A stretch of 64,000 bases of DNA from contig OY282378.1 of assembly GCA_958295835.1 (NCBI GenBank), positions 2,311,001-2,375,000 of the forward strand. Reading direction: 5' to 3'. Below, piece after piece: positions 52,401-60,177 of this stretch (position 1 is its first letter; each line of letters opens with the position of its first letter). The position numbers were made by a program, and so were the translations under genes. The notes below the pieces were generated by a model. It was not told the origin of the DNA, ran no database searches, and was given only the letters and a program-made list of their open reading frames with translations. The stretch comes from an uncultured Gammaproteobacteria bacterium (lineage in GTDB: Bacteria; Pseudomonadota; Gammaproteobacteria; HK1).

Positions 52401-52591
52401 CCGCGGTCAACCACTGGGGCCGGCTCGGCGAGTGGCGTTTCCTCGTCTGCCGGAACCCGCAGTCGCTCGATGCCGACTTCGCGAATCTGATTGAAGCCCG
52501 AGGCGCTGCTATGGAACAAGGCCGTTCTTCGCCCGACGGCGTGTCGGGCGTGAACGCCGCCGCGCCGGCGGTCGCGCCCCGCGGCCAGTGA
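49433..52591 (+). CDS. Type III-like restriction subunit (helicase plus PD-(D/E)XK nuclease)
   Basis: 1052 residues. The SF2 helicase motifs are clear: motif I CKMATGAGKTVVM (near 190), motif II VLNDEGHHAY (near 319), motif III DLSATPFYL, and the SEGWDANNVTHIL / VVGRGLRRM motifs V and VI. Near the C-terminus (about 953-970) is YEPDFIVKL...VVLEIKGR, the PD-(D/E)XK nuclease core, as in Res subunits and the BPTD_3080-type restriction endonucleases. It therefore translocates and cleaves DNA not modified by the methyltransferase upstream. Three bases separate it from the TOPRIM-like gene, so all four genes are one operon. Confidence 0.88.
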   Translation: MPEIQIPIQPVEAPILCSPYEEPGLHWLYDTKTGRPSKVQARREASYWYKSERTGSAQRSLLAEEERDDLPLVNALRDDVRRWRKSGWQNASETTKKLLRHWWREDRTRRLFFCQLEAAETIVYLREILAAGRKPRWKPQLAPDEFRMLEAGRNPRPDEWVAKVAQHPKLSDLPNEAGAAPIPRYACKMATGAGKTVVMSMLISWAFCNRGTKPGDPRYPRRVLVVCPNLTIRERLSVLRPGDPGNYYEKFDIVPSSLRPELAKGKVLVTNWHVLSPESDVITVGGVPVGKLGDETPEAFARGRLGDLWDDEPLMVLNDEGHHAYRPAPVGEKTKLSSEEKADREEATVWVSGLDRINAACGIGLCVDLSATPFYLHGSGYPEGSPFPWIVSDFSLVDAIESGITKIPRLPAIDSTGRPDPVYFRLWEHVAKRLKPGDRLPGGKPKPEAAYREAEAALLTLAGEWKERFDQVQASAPGQDRTPPVMIAVCDNTDVAEHFHRMISGEELVAAAGAADEMEDDDDGDSPESPRNKSKKPKAVKRYGAGLPGFPELWNRDGAEVALRIDSKLLAAAESEDPKATRKHAAEELRKIVSTVGAPGEPGERIRCVVSVNMLSEGWDANNVTHILGLRAFHSQLLCEQVVGRGLRRMDYTPDPETGLLTAEYVDVFGVPFSLIPFKGRQPGGGPPPEDRPRHEVMALPERKAFEIRFPIVEGYVVSLKKNRIACDLDAVERTSLDPWATPTAAFVRPQVGYQIGHPGAYGGFGFEEVDRRQYYDSVHPQTIAFAIAVEIVRALTEAAHPGKERLRCESRRTLFPQVLRIVSDYVRERVDLNGLHPCDVGLQTYARRIVDLLVAAIMPDDSKDEAPLLPRLNRYRPIGSTGSVHFKTVKPVQATVASHLNHVACDTGTWEQAATFRLEKLANDGIVHCYARNDRLEFNIPFELYGTPRAYEPDFIVKLANGLNVVLEIKGRSHEDTDVKHQAARRWVSAVNHWGRLGEWRFLVCRNPQSLDADFANLIEARGAAMEQGRSSPDGVSGVNAAAPAVAPRGQ

Positions 52592-52604
52592 AATGGAAAG
52601 AGAG

Positions 52605-54392
52605 ATGACGAGTACCGGCGACCACTACGACTACGATCTCGGGACCTTCTCCCGCACCGTCTCGACCCGCTCGGCCGAGGCGCAACGCTGGTTCGACCGG
52701 GGGCTGGTGTGGTGCTATGCCTTCAGCCATGAGGAGGCGGTGCGCTGCTTCCGGCGGGCGGCCGGACACGACCCCGGCTGCGCGATGGCCTGGTGGGGGA
52801 TCGGCTACGCGGTCGGGCCGTACTACAACAAGCCGTGGAGCAAGTTCGACCCGGCCGATCTCGCGGCCACCCTGGGCGAGGTCCGCGCCGCCACCCGGCA
52901 AGCGCTGGAGCGCATCGGGAACGCGAGCCCGGTCGAGCGGGCGCTCGTCGAAGCACTCGCGCGGCGTTGCTCGTCATCCGGGCCGGCCGAAGCCGGCGAC
53001 TTCGACCGGTGGAACGACGACTACGCCGATGCGATGCGCGAGGTGTACCGGGCGTTCCCGGGCGATCCGGACGTGTGCGCGCTGTTCGCCGAGGCGCTCA
53101 TGAACCGCACGCCCTGGGCCTTGTGGGACCTCGGGACGGGCGAGCCGGCCGAGGGCGCGGACACCCTCGAAGCGCTCGCGGCGCTCGAAGAAGGCATCGG
53201 CGCCCGCGAAGCCGCAGGCCAGCCGGACCACCCCGGCCTGCTACACATGTACCTTCACGTCCTGGAGATGTCCCCGCATCCGGAACGGGCGCTGCGCGCC
53301 GCCGACCGCCTGCGCGACCTCGTGCCCGATGCGGGCCACCTGCGGCACATGCCCACCCACATCGACGTCCAGTGCGGGGACTACCACGCGACGGTGGAGT
53401 GGAACGCCCGCGCCGTCGCCGCCGATCGGAAGTACTTCGAGCGCGAGGCCCCCGGCCCCTGGTTCGCGCTCTCCTTCGCGCACAACTACCACTTCATGCT
53501 CTACGGGGCGATGCTGCTGGGCCATCACCGGTCCGCGACGGCCGCGACGGCGGGCCTGCTGGAGGCCATCCCCGAATCGGTGCTCCGCACGGAGAGCCCG
53601 CCGATGGCCGACTGGCTGGAAGGCTACGTGGCGATGCAGGTGCACGCGCCCATCCGCTTCGGCAAGTGGCGCGAGATCCTCGCCATGGCGCTGCCGGAGG
53701 ATCCCATCCTCTACTGCACCACCACCGCGATGCTGCACTACGCCAGGGGGCTCGCGCACGCGGTGCTGGAGGACGTGCCCGCGGCCGAAGCCGAGCAGTC
53801 GCGCTTCGAGGTCGCGGTGGCCCGGGTGCCGGCCGCGCGCACCGTGTTCAACAACACCTGTCTCGACATCCTCGCCATTGCCGCACGGATGCTGCACGGC
53901 GAAGTGAGCTACCGCACGGGTGATCACGGGACCGCGTTCGAGCACCTTCGCGCCGCGGTCCGGCTCGCCGATGCGCTGCCCTACGACGAGCCCTGGGGCT
54001 GGATGCAGCCGCCGCGGCACGCGCTCGGTGCGCTCCTGCTGGAGCAGGGCCAAGTCGAGGAGGCGGAGGCGGTCTACCGGGCCGACCTCGGGCTCGACGG
54101 CGACACCCCGGCCGTCTGCCGATCATCGGGAAGCGATGCGAACGTTGGTGGAAATGGCCTCGGGCTCGGCGGCGGCGATGCCCCGATCCGGGCCTGCCGG
54201 CATCCCGACAACGTCTGGAGCCTGCACGGCTTTCACGAATGCCTCGTGCGCCGGGGCAAGCAGGCCGAGGCGGCGCTGGTGGCCCCGCGGCTCGCTCTGG
54301 CGCTGGCGAGGACGGACGTGCCGATCCGGTCCTCGTGCCTGTGCCGGCGCCGGTGCATCTCCTGTCCCTCCGGACGCGGCACGCGGGAGTAG
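52605..54392 (+). CDS. Tetratricopeptide-repeat protein
   Basis: About 595 residues with repeated helical pairs of the TPR type (EAVRCFRRAAGHDPGCAMAWWGIGYA near 45, and several later copies). Conserved HPGLLHMYLHVLEMSPHPERAL and LRHMPTHIDVQCGDY are typical of a widespread uncharacterised TPR family. Near the C-terminus (about 505-525) a Gly/Ser-rich stretch, VCRSSGSDANVGGNGLGL, interrupts the sequence that in relatives runs from YRADLGLDG straight into RACxHPDNVWSLHG. It ends with a Cys-rich tail. ATG 52605 has GGAAAGAGAG directly upstream; ATG 52593 lacks such a site. Function unknown. Confidence 0.75.
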   Translation: MTSTGDHYDYDLGTFSRTVSTRSAEAQRWFDRGLVWCYAFSHEEAVRCFRRAAGHDPGCAMAWWGIGYAVGPYYNKPWSKFDPADLAATLGEVRAATRQALERIGNASPVERALVEALARRCSSSGPAEAGDFDRWNDDYADAMREVYRAFPGDPDVCALFAEALMNRTPWALWDLGTGEPAEGADTLEALAALEEGIGAREAAGQPDHPGLLHMYLHVLEMSPHPERALRAADRLRDLVPDAGHLRHMPTHIDVQCGDYHATVEWNARAVAADRKYFEREAPGPWFALSFAHNYHFMLYGAMLLGHHRSATAATAGLLEAIPESVLRTESPPMADWLEGYVAMQVHAPIRFGKWREILAMALPEDPILYCTTTAMLHYARGLAHAVLEDVPAAEAEQSRFEVAVARVPAARTVFNNTCLDILAIAARMLHGEVSYRTGDHGTAFEHLRAAVRLADALPYDEPWGWMQPPRHALGALLLEQGQVEEAEAVYRADLGLDGDTPAVCRSSGSDANVGGNGLGLGGGDAPIRACRHPDNVWSLHGFHECLVRRGKQAEAALVAPRLALALARTDVPIRSSCLCRRRCISCPSGRGTRE

Positions 54393-54562
54393 CCGGCGCG
54401 GCGCCGCGGGTGCATTCCGGGGGAGCGACGGCGCGCGCGTCGCCGCCTCCCGGAATCTGCTATCTTCGCCGTCCGTTGCACCGCCGCAACTGCGATCGCC
54501 GCCGGTGGCAGGTCGCGGCGAAGGGGGCCGAGCCTTCGGAGGATCCACCAATCGACGCGCCG

Positions 54563-55384
54563 ATGGTCGCTTCCCGCCCGCCGCCGACGCACCTCCGCCG
54601 CGGGCGCTGGTGGAACGCACCGTGGTTCGACACCCTCCAGTTCGCCGTGTTCACGGGCGCCCTGCTGTGGCTGACGGTCGCCGGCGCGATGAACATGGGG
54701 TACAACTGGCAGTGGTACCGCGTGCCCCGCTTCATCTACCGCGTCGTGGACGGGGAGCTGATCTGGGGGCCGTTGATCAAGGGGCTGGTGGTCACCCTGG
54801 AGATCACCGCCTGGAGCGTCGTCATCACCCTCGCGATCGGGCTGGTCACCGCCCTGCTGCGGCTCTCGAACTCCTTCTCCGGAAGGATCCTCGCGAAGGT
54901 CTATCTGGAAGCGGTCCGCAACACGCCGTTGCTGATCCAGATCTACCTGTTCTACTTCGTCCTCGGCCCGATCATCGGCCTGGATCGGTTCTGGGTCGGG
55001 GTCGCGTGCCTGTCGGTGTTCGAGGGCGCGTTCGCCTGCGAGGTGATCCGGGCCGGAATCCTGTCGGTCCCCCGTGGCCAGTGGGAGGCGAGCGACAGCA
55101 TCGGGCTCGGCCGCGTGCAGGGCTACCGCTACGTCATCCTCCCGCAGGCGGTGCCGCTGATGCTCCCGCCCCTGACGGGGCTCGTCATCTCGCTCATCAA
55201 GAACTCGGCGATCGTCAGCGTCATCGCCGTGTTCGACCTCACCACCGAGGGACGCAACATCATCGCGGATACGTTCCTGAGCTTCGAGATCTGGATGACG
55301 GTCGCCGCCATCTACCTGGTGCTGACCGTCACCCTGTCGGTGTTCGTGAGCTACCTCGAGCACCGCGTCCGGGCGCGCGAGTGA
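54563..55384 (+). CDS. Amino-acid ABC transporter permease (HisMQ type), first subunit
   Basis: 273-residue membrane protein of the polar amino-acid permease family, with hydrophobic helices at about 25-45, 75-100, 110-140, 175-200 and 240-265. The EAA loop for the ATPase is visible as EASDSIGLGRVQGYRYVILPQA, and RNTPLLIQIYLFYFVLGPIIG is typical. ATG 54563 is the best start. The following genes give the rest of the transporter. The substrate is a polar amino acid by family; exact specificity is not readable. Confidence 0.88.
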   Translation: MVASRPPPTHLRRGRWWNAPWFDTLQFAVFTGALLWLTVAGAMNMGYNWQWYRVPRFIYRVVDGELIWGPLIKGLVVTLEITAWSVVITLAIGLVTALLRLSNSFSGRILAKVYLEAVRNTPLLIQIYLFYFVLGPIIGLDRFWVGVACLSVFEGAFACEVIRAGILSVPRGQWEASDSIGLGRVQGYRYVILPQAVPLMLPPLTGLVISLIKNSAIVSVIAVFDLTTEGRNIIADTFLSFEIWMTVAAIYLVLTVTLSVFVSYLEHRVRARE

Positions 55385-55432
55385 CGTCGCGGTCCGCCCG
55401 TAATTCACCACCACGAGAGCAAGGAGAAGGCA

Positions 55433-56275
55433 ATGAGATTGACCGAGGCAGGTTTGAAACTGGGAATGGCCGCGGTGCTCGGCACGGCGGTCGCGACCGG
55501 GGCCGTCGCACAGAGCGCCCAGCAGCAGCTTTCGTCGGAGAGCGTCGTCGAGACGATCAAGAAACGCGGGGCGCTGAAGGTCGGCATGTCGACGTTCGTC
55601 CCATGGGCGATGCGGGACAAGAACGGAGAGCTGGTCGGCTTCGAGATCGACGTCGCGAAGAAGGTGGCGGCGGACATGGATGTGGACGTCGAGTTCGTCC
55701 CGACCTCCTGGGACGGGATCATTCCGGCCCTGATCGCGGGCAAGTTCGACGTGATCATCGGGGGCATGAGCGTGCGTCCCCAGCGCAACCTGACCATCAA
55801 CTTCACCATTCCCTACGCGCACTCCGGCATGGGGATCGCGGCCAACAAGGCGATGACCGCGGACATGATGTGGCCGGACGACTACGACAGCGCCGACGTG
55901 ACCTTCTCGTGCCGGCGCGGCGCGACCTCGTGCAACGACGTGGACCGGCTGTTCCCGAAGGCGACGGTCCGCAAGTTCGACGACGACGTCCAGGCGTTCC
56001 AGGAAGTCCTGAACGGCAACGCGCACGCGGTCCTCTCGTCGTACCCGAAACCGGTGGAATGGGCCGACGGCAATCCGGAACACATCGTCCTTCCGACCAC
56101 GGACAACCTGTCGCAGGGCGACGAGGCGTTCGGTCTGCGCAAGGGTGATCCGGACGCGCTGAACTTCTTCTCCAACTGGATCCTCGTCAATACGACGAAC
56201 GGCTGGCTGGAGGAGCGTCATCACTACTGGTTCAAGACCAGGGACTGGGTGGATCAGGTCAGTCCGGATCAGTAA
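55433..56275 (+). CDS. Amino-acid ABC transporter substrate-binding protein
   Basis: 280-residue periplasmic binding protein (SBP_bac_3 type), signal peptide 1-26 (cleavage near VAQSA). Key segments: IKKRGALKVGMSTFVPWAMRDKNGELVGFEIDVAKKVA, DGIIPALIAGKFDVIIGGMSVRPQRN and the C-terminal WILVNTTNGWLEERHHYWF. A good AAGGAGAA site precedes the ATG. It lies between the two permease genes, unlike the usual first position, and a strong hairpin follows. Confidence 0.92.
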   Translation: MRLTEAGLKLGMAAVLGTAVATGAVAQSAQQQLSSESVVETIKKRGALKVGMSTFVPWAMRDKNGELVGFEIDVAKKVAADMDVDVEFVPTSWDGIIPALIAGKFDVIIGGMSVRPQRNLTINFTIPYAHSGMGIAANKAMTADMMWPDDYDSADVTFSCRRGATSCNDVDRLFPKATVRKFDDDVQAFQEVLNGNAHAVLSSYPKPVEWADGNPEHIVLPTTDNLSQGDEAFGLRKGDPDALNFFSNWILVNTTNGWLEERHHYWFKTRDWVDQVSPDQ

Positions 56276-56305
56276 CCCCGTCCCGGCTCGGTGACCCGTC
56301 CGGCA

Positions 56306-56331
56306 GGACCGGCGCCGTCCGGCGCCGGTCC
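56306..56331 (+). terminator. Strong hairpin after the binding-protein gene
   Basis: A perfect 11-bp stem (56306-56316 with 56321-56331) around loop GTCC; arms GGACCGGCGCC / GGCGCCGGTCC. No T-run follows, so it is more likely an attenuator or mRNA-end stabiliser separating abundant binding protein from the permease than a full stop. Confidence 0.65.
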
Positions 56332-56349
56332 CCTCCACGGACGAGACCC

Positions 56350-56424
56350 ATGACCTCGCGGCTCGGAACCACATCTCTTCCGGTGGCGGCGATGGCGCGT
56401 TTCCTCTACGGATCGGACCCATGA
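56350..56424 (+). CDS. Upstream ORF 1 (24 codons) in the triplicated region
   Basis: Peptide MTSRLGTTSLPVAAMARFLY plus GSDP. Its N-terminus mirrors that of the permease (MTARRGTPRL). The TGA stop overlaps the ATG of the next copy in ATGA. Because the repeat is 71 bases, consecutive ATGs are in different frames and each ORF ends exactly at the next start. Whether it is translated is not known; the weak CGGA before each ATG is the same in all copies. Confidence 0.5.
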   Translation: MTSRLGTTSLPVAAMARFLYGSDP

Positions 56425-56495
56425 CCGCACGGCGCGGAACCACACGTCCCGCGGTAGCGGTGACGGCGCGTTTCCTCCACGGACCGGATCCATGA
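56421..56495 (+). CDS. Upstream ORF 2 (24 codons) in the triplicated region
   Basis: Peptide MTARRGTTRPAVAVTARFLH plus GPDP. It starts inside the stop of ORF 1 and its own TGA overlaps the permease ATG, giving a chain ORF1-ORF2-permease linked by two 4-base ATGA overlaps. Its first seven residues are identical to the permease N-terminus. It may be a coupling or leader ORF. Confidence 0.5.
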   Translation: MTARRGTTRPAVAVTARFLHGPDP

Positions 56496-57379
56496 CCGCA
56501 CGACGCGGAACGCCCCGTCTCGGGTGGATGGACTACGTGGTCTTCGCGATCCTGATCGCGGCCGTCGCGTACGTCTGGTACCGCGTCGATTCGGTGCTGG
56601 AGTACCGCTGGGACTGGGCCGTCATTCCGCACTACCTGTACCGGTGGGACGAGGAGCAGCAGCGGTGGGTCGCGAACCTGTTGATGCAGGGGCTCTACAC
56701 GACGATCCGGCTCGCGCTGTGGAGCATCGTGCTGGCCGCGCTCATCGGCGTGGTGTTCGGGATCATGCGCACCAGCCGGCGCCTGTTTCCGCGCCTGCTG
56801 AGCCGGGTCTACGTCGAGCTGATCCGCAACGTCCCGCCGCTGGTCTTCATCTTCATCTTCTACTTCTTCATCAGCAGCCAGATCATGCCCCTGCTCGGCA
56901 TCGAGGAGCTCGTGCGCAGCGCCTCGCCGGAGACGCTGGCCTGGCTGGAATTCCTGTTCGGACCTCCGAAGCTCATCTCCAACGTGATTTCGGGCGTCAT
57001 CTGCCTCGCCATGTTCGAGGGCGCGTACGTGACCGAGATCGTGCGGGCCGGAATCCAGTCCATCCCGAAGACGCAGACCGAGGCCGGCCTGAGCATCGGG
57101 CTCTCGCGCCTCAAGCTCATGCGCTACGTGATCCTTCCCCAGGCGGTGCAGCGGGTGGTTCCGCCGCTGGCCGGGCAGTTCATCACGCTGGTGAAGGATT
57201 CGTCGATCGTGTCGCTGATCTCGATCCAGGAGCTGACCTTCCTCGCGATCGAGACCGCGGTGTCGACGACGCGCGTGTTCGAGGTGTGGATCACGGTGGC
57301 CGGTCTGTACTTCTGCGTGTGCTATTTCTGTGCGCTGCTGTTCGACTGGATGGAGCGGCGCATGGCGGTCGATCGATGA
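56492..57379 (+). CDS. Amino-acid ABC transporter permease (HisMQ type), second subunit
   Basis: 295-residue membrane protein: helix at about 12-30, then the permease core with LLMQGLYTTIRLALWSIVLAALIG, ELIRNVPPLVFIFIFYFFI and the EAA loop EAGLSIGLSRLKLMRYVILPQA. ATG 56492 is the third copy of a triplicated start region. It pairs with the permease at 54563 and the ATPase at 57624 to form the membrane complex. Confidence 0.9.
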   Translation: MTARRGTPRLGWMDYVVFAILIAAVAYVWYRVDSVLEYRWDWAVIPHYLYRWDEEQQRWVANLLMQGLYTTIRLALWSIVLAALIGVVFGIMRTSRRLFPRLLSRVYVELIRNVPPLVFIFIFYFFISSQIMPLLGIEELVRSASPETLAWLEFLFGPPKLISNVISGVICLAMFEGAYVTEIVRAGIQSIPKTQTEAGLSIGLSRLKLMRYVILPQAVQRVVPPLAGQFITLVKDSSIVSLISIQELTFLAIETAVSTTRVFEVWITVAGLYFCVCYFCALLFDWMERRMAVDR

Positions 57380-57623
57380 CCAATCGATCGAAGGCGGGTA
57401 GAGCGGGAACGGGCGCGCGTTCGGCGCGGCGTCTGCCTCGAATCACCCGGGTCCCGGATCGGAAGGCGCCGCGGGCCGGCTCCCTGCCGCCGGGGCCGCC
57501 GGGCGCCGGCGGACGCTCGCGCATGCGATCCGCCGCGAACCCATCCTCCGCCGGCTCGCTCGCCGGCGGATCCGAACCGCCGGTTCCAACCGGCCGGGAC
57601 CAGACCGCAAGGAGGTCGTGCCG

Positions 57624-58367
57624 GTGAAGGACAACGTCGTGATCGAGCTCGAAGGCGTCAACAAGTGGTTCGGCGATTTCCACGTGCTCAAGGACATCGA
57701 CCTGAAGGTCCGCGAGCGCGAGCGCGTGGTGGTGTGCGGGCCGTCCGGGTCCGGGAAGTCCACCGTGATCCGCTGCATCAACCGCCTCGAGGAGCACCAG
57801 GAAGGGCGCATCGTGGTGGACGGGCAGGAGCTCGACGACGACACCAGGAATGTGGCCGCGGTGCGGCGCGAGGTCGGCATGGTGTTCCAGCAGTTCAACC
57901 TCTTTCCCCATCTGACGGTCCTGGAGAACTGCATGCTGGGGCCGACCAGGGCGCGAGGGATGTCGAAGGCCGAGGCGCGCGACCGGGCCATGGAGTATCT
58001 CACCCGGGTCAGGATCCCGGAGCAGGCGGAGAAGTATCCGAGCCAGCTCTCGGGCGGCCAGCAGCAGCGGGTGGCGATCGCCCGGTCGCTGTGCATGCAG
58101 CCGAAGGTCATGCTGTTCGACGAGCCCACGTCGGCCCTGGACCCCGAGATGATCAAGGAGGTCCTGGACGTGATGATCGACCTCGCGCAGAGCGGCATGA
58201 CCATGATCGTGGTCACCCACGAGATGGGATTCGCCCGGACCGTGGCCGACCAGATGGTGTTCATGGACGAGGGCCGGATCGTCGAGGCCGCGCCTCCGGA
58301 GCGGTTCTTCGCCAACCCCGAGAGCGATCGCACGAAGCTGTTCCTGAGCCAGATCCTGTCGCACTGA
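57624..58367 (+). CDS. Amino-acid ABC transporter ATP-binding protein (GlnQ/HisP type)
   Basis: 247-residue ATPase with Walker [20 protein letters not shown], the Q-loop [15 protein letters not shown], signature [16 protein letters not shown], Walker [16 protein letters not shown] and the switch [16 protein letters not shown] 57624 has GGAGG eight bases upstream; a GTG at 57618 is closer than expected to that site. It ends the transporter cluster; the 244 bases before it contain nothing recognised. Confidence 0.94.
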   Translation: MKDNVVIELEGVNKWFGDFHVLKDIDLKVRERERVVVCGPSGSGKSTVIRCINRLEEHQEGRIVVDGQELDDDTRNVAAVRREVGMVFQQFNLFPHLTVLENCMLGPTRARGMSKAEARDRAMEYLTRVRIPEQAEKYPSQLSGGQQQRVAIARSLCMQPKVMLFDEPTSALDPEMIKEVLDVMIDLAQSGMTMIVVTHEMGFARTVADQMVFMDEGRIVEAAPPERFFANPESDRTKLFLSQILSH

Positions 58368-58416
58368 CGGGATTCCGCGACCCTGAGAGCGTCAGATCTC
58401 GGGCAAAGGACTTTCA

Positions 58417-59184
58417 TCAGCGCCCGCCACGCACGAATCCGTGTGGGTCGATATTGGTGTAGTCGATAAAATGTCGTTTTGTCCTGGATTGATCTCGGAC
58501 ATGGAACCGGCGACCTTCGCAGTGTCTTACGTCGAAGTGGTAGCCGTCGGGCAGGTTGAACGTGAGCTTGCGGCGCCTCCGCTTCGAGAGGTGTAGCCCG
58601 CCGTGATTCGGCCCTCGGCTGAAATCCAGATCTCGGGAGTCCCGCCAGATCATTGTCTTCCTGTGGTGATGCTTGAAGCGGCCGATGACTTTCTGAACGG
58701 CTTCGAGTCCGTCTCTGTCCCGGCGCACCTTCATTGCCCGTCGCCACATGTCGACCACTGACTCGGAGGCCGAGAATGCTGTTTCGGGAAGCAGCAATGG
58801 TGAATCAATCGTGGGACGTAACTTGGCTCGCCACCTGTCTTCGAACTGAAGTGCGGCGCTGATTTCTCCCTTGAACTCCTCGGTTCCGTAACTGCGAGAC
58901 AACTCATGCGGGATCCAGATCACCCGATAGAACCCGCAAACCATTTGTTCGAACTCCGAACGCTCGTCATCTCTGTGGTGGGCAAGGATCAGATGCACGC
59001 CGTCGGCGTCCGAATCGTCGGCATGATGCATCACGCGCTTCCAGATACGTCGAAGATCCGCCTGCCTCTGGGACTCGGCGGGAATGACGTGAACCTGCCA
59101 TCCATGACACGCCGGTTTCTCCCGAACCCGCGTGTAGAGCCCACGCGGAATACCCGCGATGAGCGCGAGGGGAGACACGATCAA
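58417..59184 (-). CDS. Protein of unknown function (second gene of an accessory pair)
   Basis: 255 residues, not recognised. The central part is soluble and rich in Arg, His and Asp (LILAHHRDDERSEFEQMVCGFYRV, RFKHHHRKTMIWRDSRDLDF); the C-terminus ends KLTFNLPDGYHFDVRH and DYTNIDPHGFVRGGR, which looks like a compact conserved module. There is no signal peptide or membrane helix. GC content is clearly lower than its neighbours. The ATG overlaps the stop of the preceding (upstream) gene by four bases, so the two form an operon. Confidence 0.7.
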   Translation of the reverse strand: MIVSPLALIAGIPRGLYTRVREKPACHGWQVHVIPAESQRQADLRRIWKRVMHHADDSDADGVHLILAHHRDDERSEFEQMVCGFYRVIWIPHELSRSYGTEEFKGEISAALQFEDRWRAKLRPTIDSPLLLPETAFSASESVVDMWRRAMKVRRDRDGLEAVQKVIGRFKHHHRKTMIWRDSRDLDFSRGPNHGGLHLSKRRRRKLTFNLPDGYHFDVRHCEGRRFHVRDQSRTKRHFIDYTNIDPHGFVRGGR

Positions 59185-59981
59185 CTCTCAGAACGTTCCG
59201 CAAGCAATGCTTCGATCGCGCGGAACGGAATCTTGAGATCACGGATTTCGTCCGCGGTCAGATGTGGAATCAGACGTTCCATTGCCTGATGCGTGGTCGT
59301 AGCCATTCTGGAGGGGGTCCGCGAGAACCATGAATTGCGAAGTTCGATATCGTTTTCTTTCGCCCATTCAATCACGCGGGAGCGGAGGAGATCCGTACGC
59401 GCCGACACCCATCCGGCGATGAAGCCGGAATTACGGAGCTCGTGATGGAAGTTCGCCAGTGGATTCGGTGAATGTTTCAATGCGTCAAGCAAAGGCGGTT
59501 GTACGTCAGGGTGCAGAGAATTCACGAATTCTTCGCGTTCACGAATCAAGCCTTCAAGTGTAACTTTGGGGATTTTTATTGACGGACCTTCTGCGCGATT
59601 GGCGGGAACGAAGCGATCCGAACCGGGCAGATAGACGCAAGGTACGGGAGAAAGTTTCGTGAACGCCTCGTACACATCCTTCCGGAGCGTTCCCGCCGAA
59701 CCAGCGGAATTTTCAAGTGGTTTGTCAAAGGGAGGGGGCTTTGCGCCTTCGAGGCCTACCAGCATGTCGCTTCCGGGACGCTTATGGATGACAACGCCTG
59801 CGACCTGTCCTGTCAGCGCGCCGAACGATTGATTGGATGAAGCTACATGCGCGGAGACGTCGAAGCTCGACCTCGATCCGATCTTTACCATTTCCTGATG
59901 GAGCCTCGCTCCAGGAACCATATCCGAATCGGCGCCGAGGGTCCGTAATGCTTTCAGTGTCAGGGAGTTCCAGTCAGACAT
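59181..59981 (-). CDS. Protein of unknown function (first gene of an accessory pair; possible winged-helix N-terminus)
   Basis: About 266 residues from ATG 59981 (a start at 60005 is possible). The first 75 residues, with WNSLTLKALRTLGADSD, VPGARLHQEMVKIGSR, FGALTGQVAGVVIHKRPGSD and MLVGLEG, recall OST-HTH/LOTUS-type winged-helix modules; this is a weak, unverified resemblance. The rest is a mixed alpha/beta protein ending in TADEIRDLKIPFRAIEALLAE. Lower GC than the surroundings and no homologous function known to me. Confidence 0.65.
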   Translation of the reverse strand: MSDWNSLTLKALRTLGADSDMVPGARLHQEMVKIGSRSSFDVSAHVASSNQSFGALTGQVAGVVIHKRPGSDMLVGLEGAKPPPFDKPLENSAGSAGTLRKDVYEAFTKLSPVPCVYLPGSDRFVPANRAEGPSIKIPKVTLEGLIREREEFVNSLHPDVQPPLLDALKHSPNPLANFHHELRNSGFIAGWVSARTDLLRSRVIEWAKENDIELRNSWFSRTPSRMATTTHQAMERLIPHLTADEIRDLKIPFRAIEALLAERSES

Positions 59982-60001
59982 GATCGACTCGAAGGCAGAA
60001 G

Positions 60002-60033
60002 ACAAAGTGGGCGATTTCCACCGCCCACTTTGT
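60002..60033 (-). promoter_or_regulatory. Hairpin in the leader of the accessory operon
   Basis: A perfect 12-bp stem (60002-60013 with 60022-60033) and 8-base loop; arms ACAAAGTGGGCG. It lies 20 bases upstream of ATG 59981, so it could sequester or expose the translation start. No T-run follows on the minus strand. Confidence 0.55.
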
Positions 60034-60177
60034 GAATCATAAGTCCTTGCCTTGGGCCTGCTGGGACATGGTATGAGCCGCTCAGGTCAGGAGTGGCAAG
60101 GACACCTGATGAGGGGCCCGTCCGGGCAGTCCGAGATTCCTCCGCACGATTGAGTCGATTGAAGAGGAATCGGCACT

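Larger units (their letters stand above)
56332..56544 (+). repeat. 71-bp tandem triplication of the second permease's start region
   Basis: Three copies begin at 56332, 56403 and 56474, each starting CCTC[C/T]ACGGA and each placing an ATG at the same offset (56350, 56421, 56492). The first two copies are full length, and the third runs into the true permease gene and diverges after about 50 bases. Identity between neighbouring copies is roughly 75-85%. Confidence 0.9.

Noticed and set aside
48665..52519. 1284-codon minus-strand frame opposite the TOPRIM-like and Res genes
   Set aside because: Shadow of the Res frame; the plus strand has helicase and nuclease motifs and the minus peptide has none.
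42616..52600. Insertion sequence or transposon ends around the defence region
   Set aside because: No transposase beyond the Rpn protein (not a classical IS), and no terminal inverted repeats or target duplications could be seen at the borders.
56332..56544. 71-bp triplication as an iteron origin or CRISPR
   Set aside because: The repeats abut without spacers, overlap a start codon and match the coding region that follows.
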